A stretch of DNA of 64,000 nt from the NCBI GenBank assembly GCA_001899065.1, contig MKUZ01000013.1, positions 21,880 to 85,879 of the forward strand, given 5' to 3'. Shown here in pieces: positions 9,165 to 17,032 of this stretch (its first letter is position 1; each line of letters opens with the position of its first letter). The position numbers and the translations under genes are program-made. This DNA comes from Devosia sp. 66-22 (GTDB lineage: Bacteria; Pseudomonadota; Alphaproteobacteria; Rhizobiales; Devosiaceae). The notes under the pieces were generated by a model. It saw only the letters and a program-made list of their open reading frames with translations, was not told where the DNA came from and searched no databases.

Positions 9165-10493
9165 TTACTGGAGGAGGCCCGCGTCCTGCATGATGACGGT
9201 CGCCTCGGCGACGGCGTCATCGAGCGCCTGCTGGACGGGCTTCTGGCCAACGATGGCGGCCTGGACGTTCGGCCAGATCACGTTGCTCACTTCGATCCAC
9301 TGCGCGATCAGCGGCGGCGTGCGCGCTTCGGCGAGCGAGGCTTCCCACGCGGTGAACATGTCGACCATGAACGCCTTGTCGTTGGCCTTGAACCATTCCT
9401 TGACGGCCGGATAGGTCGCGGTGCGGGTCGGCAGGTTGCCGGCCTGGGCTTCCATCATTTCGCTCTCGTCATTGGTGAGGAACACCGCGAACGAGGCCGC
9501 TGCCGGCTTGTTGTCGCACTGCTGCGTCACCGAGAAGGAGTGCGAGCCAGACCAGCCGCCGCGGATGCCCGCGGTGCCTTTCGGGGCTGTCGCAAAGCCG
9601 AGCTCGGACGCGATCTTGGAAGCGTTCGGATCGGAGTAGAAGCCGGCAAAGCCCGGCCAGTCGAGATCGACCGCGAGCTGCCCCGCGGCCATCGCCGCGC
9701 CGATATCGTCCCAGGTGTAGTTGATGGTACCGGCCGGGACGGCCTTGGCGTCGTAGATGTCCTTGAACCAGTTCACCGCATCGACGCCGGCCTGCGAGTT
9801 GAAGATCGGCTTCCAGTTTTCATCGAAGATATCGCCGCCATTGGCGCGCAGGATCTCCATGAACCGACCCGACATGCCCTCGTCCTTGCCGGCGAAGGCG
9901 GTGCCGTAGAGGTTCGGCGGGTCAGCGAAGAAGATGACCTGCTGCTTGAGCTCGTCGAAGGTCTGCGGCGGCGCGAGGTCGGTGCCGAACTTCTCCTTGT
10001 AGGCGGCCTGCCTGGCCGGATCCTCGTAGAGGCTCTTGCGGTAGTAGAGATTGGACACGTCGGTGACGCGCGGCAGCTGCACGAGACGACCGTCGACCAT
10101 CGCCGAAGCCAGCGTGCCCGGCACGTACTTGTCGAGCTCGGACTGCGGGATCAGTTCCTTGAGGTCGACATAGAGGTCGCCATACTGCGGCGCGAAGCTG
10201 GTGTGATTGGAGCCCACGCACCAGGTGATCGAGCCCGACGCGATGTCCTGCTTGATCTCGCGGTCGAGGTCGAAATGGTTCTTGGACGAAACGATCTCGA
10301 CCTTGGCGCCGGTCAGCGCCTCCCACTCGGGAATGCGGGTGTAGAGCTTTTCGTACTGCGTGCCGCCAATCAGCTTCACCTTGAGCGTGTAGCCGTCGAA
10401 CTTGCCGTAGTCGAAGTCCTGCGCCATCGCGGCGCCGCTGAGCAGACCCAGCGCGCACGACGCGAGCAGCGCCGTCGTCAGTTTGTTGGACAT
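9165..10493 (-). CDS. Sugar ABC importer, periplasmic binding protein
   Basis: 442 residues. The signal peptide is clear (about 1-24, cleavage near AMA-QD). The mature protein has the family 1 extracellular solute-binding fold with motifs such as IPEWEALTGAKVEI, LPRVTDVSNLYYRKSLYED and GGWSGSHSFSV. A strong AGGAGGAG sits 7 bases before the ATG. It is the first gene of the operon with two permeases, an ATPase and two sugar-acid dehydratases. The ligand is inferred to be L-fucose or a related sugar from the neighbours, not from the sequence of the binding pocket. Confidence 0.9.
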   Translation of the reverse strand: MSNKLTTALLASCALGLLSGAAMAQDFDYGKFDGYTLKVKLIGGTQYEKLYTRIPEWEALTGAKVEIVSSKNHFDLDREIKQDIASGSITWCVGSNHTSFAPQYGDLYVDLKELIPQSELDKYVPGTLASAMVDGRLVQLPRVTDVSNLYYRKSLYEDPARQAAYKEKFGTDLAPPQTFDELKQQVIFFADPPNLYGTAFAGKDEGMSGRFMEILRANGGDIFDENWKPIFNSQAGVDAVNWFKDIYDAKAVPAGTINYTWDDIGAAMAAGQLAVDLDWPGFAGFYSDPNASKIASELGFATAPKGTAGIRGGWSGSHSFSVTQQCDNKPAAASFAVFLTNDESEMMEAQAGNLPTRTATYPAVKEWFKANDKAFMVDMFTAWEASLAEARTPPLIAQWIEVSNVIWPNVQAAIVGQKPVQQALDDAVAEATVIMQDAGLLQ

Positions 10494-10555
10494 GAGATTC
10501 TCCTCCTGAGACCCTTCCGCCGCCTTGCCCTACATCGGGCTTGATCGTGCATAGA

Positions 10556-10570
10556 TGAAAAGTCTATTCG
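10556..10570. promoter_or_regulatory. Candidate IclR operator 1
   Basis: TGAAAAGTCTATTCG is a near-palindrome (TGAAaAG-N-CTaTTCg) in the 151-bp divergent gap between the binding-protein gene and the IclR gene. A nearly identical copy lies at 12647-12661, the only other one noticed in the window. Size and symmetry fit the 15-bp dyads bound by IclR-family regulators. Confidence 0.55.
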
Positions 10571-10582
10571 TAGGTAAGCACA

Positions 10583-10602
10583 GTTGACGACCCAACGTCA
10601 AC
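10583..10602. promoter_or_regulatory. Inverted repeat before the IclR gene
   Basis: Perfect 7-bp arms GTTGACG and CGTCAAC separated by 6 bases. The left arm contains a possible -35 element (TTGACG) for the IclR gene. It could be an autoregulatory site or the site of a second regulator; it is unlike the TGAAaAG dyad. Confidence 0.4.
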
Positions 10603-10628
10603 GGCTAGCATCCGCGCGAATTCGGCGT

Positions 10629-10637
10629 GGGAAGGGA
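10629..10637 (+). promoter_or_regulatory. Ribosome binding site deciding the IclR start
   Basis: GGAAGGGAG lies 7 bases before the GTG at 10645 but downstream of the first in-frame GTG (10627), so translation should begin at 10645. Confidence 0.6.
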
Positions 10638-10644
10638 GTACCCG

Positions 10645-11424
10645 GTGACGGCGACTGACGCGGAAGACCTCGACAAGTATCGCGCACCGGCGCTCGATAA
10701 GGGTCTCGATATCCTCGAACTCCTTGCGGCAACTGAGGAAGGGCTGAGCCAGGCGGAAATCGCCAAGGCGCTGGAACGCTCTCCCAACGAGATCTACCGC
10801 ATGCTCGACCGCCTGGTGCGCCGCGACTACGTCCGCCGCACCAGCGCCGACCGTTACGAACTGACGCTCAAGCTGTTCGAACTGAGCCACATGACGCCGC
10901 CGATTCGGCGGCTGGTGAGCCAATCGATGCCGGTGCTGCGCCGCTTTGCGCGCGACTCCGAGCAGGCCGTGCACCTCGTCATCCACGACCGCAACATCCT
11001 CGTGGTCGTGGCGCAGGTGGATGGACCGGGCTACTGGAACGTGTCGATCCGCGTCGGCTCGCGCATCGGCCTCGTCAACACCGGCTCGGGCCATGTGTTC
11101 CTTGCCTTCGCATCCGACGAAGACCGCGCGCTGATGCTCGAGGACCTCAACGGCAAGCGCCGCGAGAAGCTGCCGCCGCAACTGGCGGCGCGCGTCGCCC
11201 GGGTGCGCGAGCAGGGCTACGAGGCGATGGAGAGCCAGCAGACCGCGAGCGTGACCAACCTCTCGGTTCCCATCTTCGGCCCGCTCGGCACGATCATCGC
11301 CGCCCTCACCTCCCCCTACACCGAGCGTCTCGACAAGAAGGAGGCGCCAGGCAAGGCCACCGCGTTGAAGCTGCTGATCGCGGCCGGCAACGAAATCTCG
11401 CAGCGCTCGATCGCCAAGGACTAG
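10645..11424 (+). CDS. IclR-family transcriptional regulator
   Basis: 259 residues from a GTG chosen by its Shine-Dalgarno. The N-terminal winged helix-turn-helix reads GLSQAEIAKALERSPNEIYRM, followed by the IclR effector domain (GSRIGLVNTGSGHVFLAF, SVTNLSVPIFG). It is divergent from the sugar ABC operon and heads an operon with a lactonase and a mutarotase, so it most likely controls both directions in response to a pathway intermediate. Candidate operators are at 10556-10570 and, for the next operon, 12647-12661. Whether it represses or activates cannot be read from sequence. Confidence 0.9.
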   Translation: MTATDAEDLDKYRAPALDKGLDILELLAATEEGLSQAEIAKALERSPNEIYRMLDRLVRRDYVRRTSADRYELTLKLFELSHMTPPIRRLVSQSMPVLRRFARDSEQAVHLVIHDRNILVVVAQVDGPGYWNVSIRVGSRIGLVNTGSGHVFLAFASDEDRALMLEDLNGKRREKLPPQLAARVARVREQGYEAMESQQTASVTNLSVPIFGPLGTIIAALTSPYTERLDKKEAPGKATALKLLIAAGNEISQRSIAKD

Positions 11425-11426
11425 AT

Positions 11427-12260
11427 ATGCGCATTCTCGATACCCACCTCCACCTCGTCTATCTCGACAAGTTCTCCTACCCCTGGCTCGACGGCGCCCC
11501 GGCGCTCAAGCAGCAGTGGAGTGTCGAGAGCTATTTCGCCGAAGCCGAAAAGCTCGGAATCGAAACGGCGCTCCACATGGAGGTCGACGTCGCCGAACAG
11601 GAAATGGAGGACGAAACCCGCTTCGTGCTCGGCAACCTGCATCCGCGCATCGGCGGCGCCATCGCCGCAGCACGTCCGGAACATGTCGACTTTCCGCGAC
11701 ACCTCGAGCGCCTCGCGGCCATGCCGGGGGTCAAGGGCATCCGTCGCATCCTGCATACGCAGCCTGACGAACTCAGCCAGGGCGACCTGTTTGCCGCCAA
11801 TCTCCGCCGCCTGGCCGCGCACGGACTGAACTTCGATCTGTGCGTCAGGGCGGACCAGCTGCCGATCGGCCGCGCGCTGGTCGCCAAATGCCCCGACGTC
11901 ACCTTCGTCATGGACCATTGCGGCGTGCCCGACGTTGCCGGCCAGGGGCTCGATCCGTGGCGGGACAACATCCGGCGCATGGCCGAGCTGCCCAATGTCA
12001 ACGCCAAGATTTCGGGCGTGGTGGCCTACGCCAAGCCCGACTGGCGCGTCGCCGACCTCCGCCCCTTCGTCGAGCACGTGATCGACTCGTTCGGCTGGGA
12101 CCGCGTCGTGTGGGGCTCGGACCACCCCGTCTGCACCCTCACCGCCAACCTCACCCGCTGGGTGGAGGCGACGCACCAGCTGATCGGCGGTGCGAGCGAG
12201 GACGAGAAGGCGAGCCTGCTGCACCGCAACGCCGAGCGCATTTACCGCGTGGGCCAATAG
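11427..12260 (+). CDS. Amidohydrolase-2 family lactonase (L-fuconolactonase-like)
   Basis: 277 residues, complete TIM-barrel amidohydrolase of the COG3618 type. Metal and catalytic residues are visible in DTHLHL (residues 5-10), DHCG in the middle and WGSDHPV near the C-terminus. Family members hydrolyse sugar lactones such as L-fucono-1,5-lactone and L-rhamnono-lactone, or dicarboxylate lactones. A fuconate dehydratase and a fucose/rhamnose-type mutarotase next door favour L-fuconolactone. It starts 2 bases after the IclR stop. Confidence 0.85.
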   Translation: MRILDTHLHLVYLDKFSYPWLDGAPALKQQWSVESYFAEAEKLGIETALHMEVDVAEQEMEDETRFVLGNLHPRIGGAIAAARPEHVDFPRHLERLAAMPGVKGIRRILHTQPDELSQGDLFAANLRRLAAHGLNFDLCVRADQLPIGRALVAKCPDVTFVMDHCGVPDVAGQGLDPWRDNIRRMAELPNVNAKISGVVAYAKPDWRVADLRPFVEHVIDSFGWDRVVWGSDHPVCTLTANLTRWVEATHQLIGGASEDEKASLLHRNAERIYRVGQ

Positions 12261-12293
12261 CCGCGACGTCATCGAAGCGAGGGAAGACCAGCA

Positions 12294-12623
12294 ATGAAGC
12301 GCTACGGAAGTGTCATCGGCCTCAAGCCGGAAGCGATCGCCGAATACAAGCGGGTGCACGCCGCGGTGTGGCCGAAGGTGCTCGAGCAGATCAAGCGCTC
12401 GAACATCTCCAACTACTCGATCTATCTGCGCGAGCCGGAGAACCTGCTGTTCGCCTACTACGAATACACCGGCACCGATTATGACGGCGACATGGCGGCA
12501 ATGGCCGCCGACCCGGTGACGCAGGACTGGTGGAAGGTGTGTATGCCGCTCCAGTCGCCTCTCGCGACGCGGCGCGACGGCGAGTGGTGGGCCGGGATGG
12601 AAGAGGTCTTCCACCTCGATTGA
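12294..12623 (+). CDS. L-rhamnose/L-fucose-type mutarotase (RhaM family)
   Basis: 109 residues, the usual length for the dimeric RhaM family, which interconverts alpha and beta anomers of 6-deoxy-L-sugars. Family features are the N-terminal GLKPEAIAEYKRVHAAVWP segment with its catalytic His, the NLLFAYYEY strand and the WWKVCMPLQ segment. GGGAAGACC precedes the ATG. The adjacent fuconolactonase and distal fuconate dehydratase suggest fucose. A dedicated fucose dehydrogenase is not obvious nearby. Confidence 0.85.
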   Translation: MKRYGSVIGLKPEAIAEYKRVHAAVWPKVLEQIKRSNISNYSIYLREPENLLFAYYEYTGTDYDGDMAAMAADPVTQDWWKVCMPLQSPLATRRDGEWWAGMEEVFHLD

Positions 12624-12644
12624 GGCTTGCCCCTCCCCCTCATT

Positions 12645-12663
12645 TGTGAAAAGACTATTCACA
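12645..12663. promoter_or_regulatory. Candidate IclR operator 2
   Basis: TGTGAAAAGACTATTCACA is a 19-bp dyad with 8 of 9 arm positions complementary. Its 13 central positions match the dyad at 10556 except for the middle base. It sits 35 bases before the GTG of the oxidoreductase gene, so the downstream five-gene operon probably has its own promoter under the same regulator. Confidence 0.6.
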
Positions 12664-12697
12664 TAAGAATGACGGCAAGGCGCCGTCGGGAGGCAGC

Positions 12698-13758
12698 GTG
12701 TCCATTCCGGTGAGCGAGTTGCGGCAGAGCTGGCCGCGCCCCAGCACACCCAGGCCGATCGTCATCATCGGTGCCGGCGGCATCGTGACCGACGCGCACC
12801 TGCCGGCCTACCGACTGGCGGGTTTCCCGGTGGCGGGCGTGTTCGACCTCAACGCCGACCGCGCGCGCGAGGTGGCCGCGAAGTGGGACACTGTCGCCTT
12901 CGCGACGCTCGATGACGCCATCGCGACGCCGGGCGCGGTCTATGATCTGGCGCTGCCGCCAGCCGCGCATCTCGACGTGCTGCAGCAGTTGCCCGATGGC
13001 GCAGCAGTGCTTCTGCAAAAACCGATGGGCCGCGACCTCGCCGAAGCGACGGCCATCCTCGAGCTCTGCCGAGCCAGGAAGCTCCGAGCAGCGGTGAACT
13101 TCCAGCTCCGCTTCTCGCCGATGTTCCTCGCCCTTGCCGACGCGATCGAGCGCGGCTGGCTCGGCGACATCGTCGATGTCGAGGTGCATCTCAACATCAT
13201 GACGCCGTGGCAGCTGTTCCCTTTCCTCAAGGGGATGCCGCGCGTCGAGATTGCCGTACATTCGATCCACTATCTCGACACGCTGCGGGCGCTGCTGGGC
13301 AATCCCGTCGGCGTGCATGCGCGCACCGTGGGCCATCCCGGCACCGAACTGGCGCAGACGCGCACCACCGCGATCATGGACTTCGCGGCGGGCCAGCGCG
13401 TCGCCATGTCGATCAACCACAACCACGATTTCGGCCGCCGCTTCCAGGAGGCGAACTTCCGCGTCGAGGGTAACAGCGGGGCCGCGCAGGTGAAGTTCGG
13501 CCTACTGCTCGGCTATCCGACCGGCGAACCCGACGAATTGTGGATCACCCGCCGCGGCGACGACTGGACGGCGGTGCCGCTGAGCGGCACCTGGTTCCCG
13601 CATGCCTTCATCGGCACCATGAGCAATGTGCAGCGCTTCGCCGCCGGCGGAGACGACCGGCTGCTGACGGGGGTCGAGGATGCGTGGCATACGATGGCGC
13701 TGGTCGAGGCGGCGTTCGAGTCGAGCGCCCTGCCCGCTCATCCCGTAAGGAGCGCGCC

Positions 13759-13762
<4 letters not shown>
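12698..13762 (+). CDS. Gfo/Idh/MocA family NAD(P)-dependent oxidoreductase
   Basis: 354 residues. The GTG start at 12698 has GGGAGG 5 bases upstream. An N-terminal Rossmann fold is shown by [18 protein letters not shown] and the cofactor-loop acid in VFDLNADR. The family's EKP-type motif appears as [11 protein letters not shown], with Gln in place of the usual Glu, and [10 protein letters not shown] supplies catalytic-site residues. It likely oxidises a sugar or polyol; it could be the missing sugar dehydrogenase of the fucose pathway, but that is a guess. First gene of the operon; its stop overlaps the next ATG. Confidence 0.85.
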
Positions 13763-14300
<538 letters not shown>

Positions 14301-14304
<4 letters not shown>

Positions 14305-15461
14305 CCGACCAGAACGACTTTCCACTGGCCGGCCTGCTGGTCGTCGACATGTGCCAGTTCCTGAGCGGGCCCTATGCTTCGCTGCGCCTGCAGGACCTGG
14401 GCGCCCGCGTCATCAAGATCGAGCGGCCCGACGGCGGCGACCTGAGCCGCCGGCTCTACCTCACCGACACCGAAGTGGGCGGCGACTCGACCAACTTCCA
14501 CGCCATCAACCGGTCCAAGGAAAGCCTCGCGCTCGATCTCAAGGATCCCGCCGACCTCGCTGCGCTCAGGACGCTGCTGGGCAAGGCCGACGTGGTGCTG
14601 CAGAACTTCCGCCCCGGCGTGATCGAGCGGCTCGGCCTCGATTACGAGGCGGTCAGGGCCATCAATCCGCGCATCGTCTACGCCTCGATCACCGGCTACG
14701 GCACCGAGGGCCCATGGGTGATGCGGCCCGGCCAGGACCTGCTGGCGCAAGCCCGCGCCGGGCTGATGTGGCTCAATGGCGACGAGGGCCAGGGACCGGT
14801 GCCCTTCGGCCTCGCGGTGGCCGACATGCTGGCAGGCTCCGCCGCGTGCCAGGGCATTCTCGCCTGCCTCGTGCGGCGCGGCATCACCGGTGAGGGCGGG
14901 CATGTCGAGACGAGCTTGATCGAGGCGCTGGTCGACTTCCAGTTCGAGGTGCTGACGGCCTATCTCAATGACGGCCAGCGCCAGCCCAGGCGCTCGGGCT
15001 TCCGCTCCGCCCACGCCTATCTCGCCGCGCCCTATGGCGTGTATCCTACCAGTGACGGCTTCCTTGCGATCGCCATGACACCCATCGCCAAGCTCGCCGA
15101 CCTGTTCGCGCTCGAGGCCCTGGCGCCCTATCGCGACAAGCCCAAGAGCTGGTTCTCCGAACGCGACGCGATCAAGCGCATCATCGCCGATCATGTCGCG
15201 ACCAACACCACCGAACACTGGCTGTCGATCCTCGAGCCGGCCGACATCTGGTGCGCCCGCGTGCTCAACTGGGACGAACTGGTGGCGAGCGAGGGCTTCA
15301 AGGTGCTCGATATGCTGCAGACTGTGACGCGCGAGGACAATGTGTCGATCACCACGACGCGGGCGCCGCTGCGCATCGACGGCAAACGCCCGATGACCCG
15401 CCGCGCCGCGCCTTTGATCGGCGAGCAGAGCGAGGCGATCCGCCGCGAGTTCGGCCTGTGA
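14301..15461 (+). CDS. CaiB/BaiF family (class III) CoA-transferase
   Basis: 386 residues from a GTG that overlaps the previous stop (GTGA). Family features: [17 protein letters not shown] at the N-terminus, [32 protein letters not shown]-like [22 protein letters not shown], and the catalytic Asp at about 175 ([10 protein letters not shown]) that carries the acyl-anhydride intermediate. It moves CoA between carboxylic acids, probably to activate an acid that the flanking MaoC hydratases then act on. The substrate is unknown. Confidence 0.88.
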
Positions 15462-16564
15462 GCGCGCTCACCCATCGCCCCTCGCTCAAGGGCATGACCT
15501 GGAGCCATCCGCGCGGCTACGACCCGATGGTGGCGACGGCGCTCGAATGGGAACGCCGCGGCGGCATGGCCATCCATTGGGACAAGCGCTCGCTGCAGGA
15601 TTTCGAGAGCTTCCCGGTCGAGGAACTGGCCCGCCAGTACGACCTCATCGTCATCGACCATCCGCATGTCGGCCAGGTGACCGCCGAGAACTGCCTCGCG
15701 CCGCTCGATCCCATCGTCGATGGCTTCGTCGGGGCCTCGTATCCGAGCTACACCTACGACGGTAGCCAATGGGCCTACCCCATCGACGCCGCCGCACAGG
15801 TGATGGCCTATCGCGCCGATCTCCTGCCGCAGCCGCCGGCCTCGTGGGACGAGGTGGTGCAGCTCGCCTATGCCGGGCAGGTCGTGCTGCCGATGCTGGC
15901 GCCGCACAGCCTGATGACATTCTACACGCTGTGCGCCAACCGGGGCGCTCCGTGTTCGGCGGAGCCGGGCGACCTGATCGACTCCACCGTCGGGGCCGAA
16001 GTGGTCGAGCAGATCCGGCGGGTGACGTCGCTGATCGATCCGTCTAACTTTGCGATGGACCCGATCGCGGCGTCCGAAGCGATGGCGCGCCCCGATGCGC
16101 TCGTTTCGGTCATGCCGCTCGGCTATGGTTATGTGAGCTACGCGCGAGAGGGTTTCCGGCCGGGGCGGCTGACCTTTGCGGATATTCCGCTGCCCGGCCA
16201 TTGGGGCTCGGCATTGGGTGGAACGGGCATTGCGGTGTCGGGATTCTCGGCACATCTCGATGCAGCAAAGGCTTACGCGGCGTTCGTCGCATCAGCCGAT
16301 GTGCAGCGCGGGCTCTATGCCGAATCCGGCGGACAGCCCGGCCACGCGGCGGGCTGGGAAGACGAAGCGGTGAACGCGGCATCCGGCAACTTTTACCGCA
16401 ACACGCGACAGACGCTGCAGCTGAGCTATGTGCGGCCGCGCCATCGCGGCTACATGGCATTCCAGCAGGAAGCCTCGGTACGCCTCAATGCGGGGCTGCT
16501 CGGCGGCGACCCAGCGCGCGCCATCGTCGCCGACCTCAACGTGATGTTCAGGGAGAGCTTCTGA
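15458..16564 (+). CDS. Solute-binding-protein-like protein without signal peptide
   Basis: 368 residues from a GTG overlapping the CaiB stop (GTGA). The body resembles family 1 extracellular binding proteins: YDLIVIDHPHVGQV, the hinge-like YPIDAAAQVMAYRADLL followed by PASWDEVVQLA, and ALGGTGIAVSGFSAHLDAAKAYAAFV. The N-terminus ([23 protein letters not shown]) enters the fold directly with no hydrophobic signal, no lipobox and no twin arginine. No permease gene is adjacent. A cytoplasmic ligand-binding role within this CoA operon is the simplest reading; true function is unknown. Confidence 0.75.
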   Translation: MSALTHRPSLKGMTWSHPRGYDPMVATALEWERRGGMAIHWDKRSLQDFESFPVEELARQYDLIVIDHPHVGQVTAENCLAPLDPIVDGFVGASYPSYTYDGSQWAYPIDAAAQVMAYRADLLPQPPASWDEVVQLAYAGQVVLPMLAPHSLMTFYTLCANRGAPCSAEPGDLIDSTVGAEVVEQIRRVTSLIDPSNFAMDPIAASEAMARPDALVSVMPLGYGYVSYAREGFRPGRLTFADIPLPGHWGSALGGTGIAVSGFSAHLDAAKAYAAFVASADVQRGLYAESGGQPGHAAGWEDEAVNAASGNFYRNTRQTLQLSYVRPRHRGYMAFQQEASVRLNAGLLGGDPARAIVADLNVMFRESF

Positions 16565-17007
16565 TGGAGCGGCCGCGCCACTTCGAGGACTATGCGCTGG
16601 GCGAGAAGCGGACCACCTCTGGCCGCACCATCACCGAGACCGATATCGTCGTGCATGCCGGGCACACCGGCGACTTCTTCCCCCACCACATGGACGCCGA
16701 GGCGATGAAGGCGAGCCAGTGGGGTCAGCGCATCGCCCATGGCACGATGACCTTTGCCATCGGCATCGGCCTCACGGCGAGCGAGATCAACCCGCTGAGC
16801 TTCACCTATGGCTATGAGCGCCTGCGCTTCCCTAAGCCGGTGTTCATCGGGGACACGGTCCACACCGAACTCACCATCGCCGCGCTCGAGGACGACCCCA
16901 AGCGCGCCGACCACGGCCGCGTCATCGAGCAGGTGCGGGTGCTGAACCAGCGCGGCGAAACGGTGCTGGCCTGCGACCACGTGTACCTGGTCAAGAAGCG
17001 GGCGTGA
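16564..17007 (+). CDS. MaoC-like (R)-enoyl-CoA hydratase
   Basis: 147 residues; the ATG shares one base with the preceding stop (TGATG). The hydratase motif is complete: HTGDFFPHHMD with Asp37 and His42 in the Asp-x5-His spacing, then GQRIAHGTMTFAIGIGL and the YERLRFPKPVFIGDTV overhang. It probably hydrates or dehydrates a CoA thioester made by the CaiB transferase encoded two genes upstream. Last gene of the operon; it converges on the ABC exporter gene 25 bases away. Confidence 0.86.
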   Translation: MERPRHFEDYALGEKRTTSGRTITETDIVVHAGHTGDFFPHHMDAEAMKASQWGQRIAHGTMTFAIGIGLTASEINPLSFTYGYERLRFPKPVFIGDTVHTELTIAALEDDPKRADHGRVIEQVRVLNQRGETVLACDHVYLVKKRA

Positions 17008-17032
17008 GCCCGGTCCGGATGGATGCGGGCGA

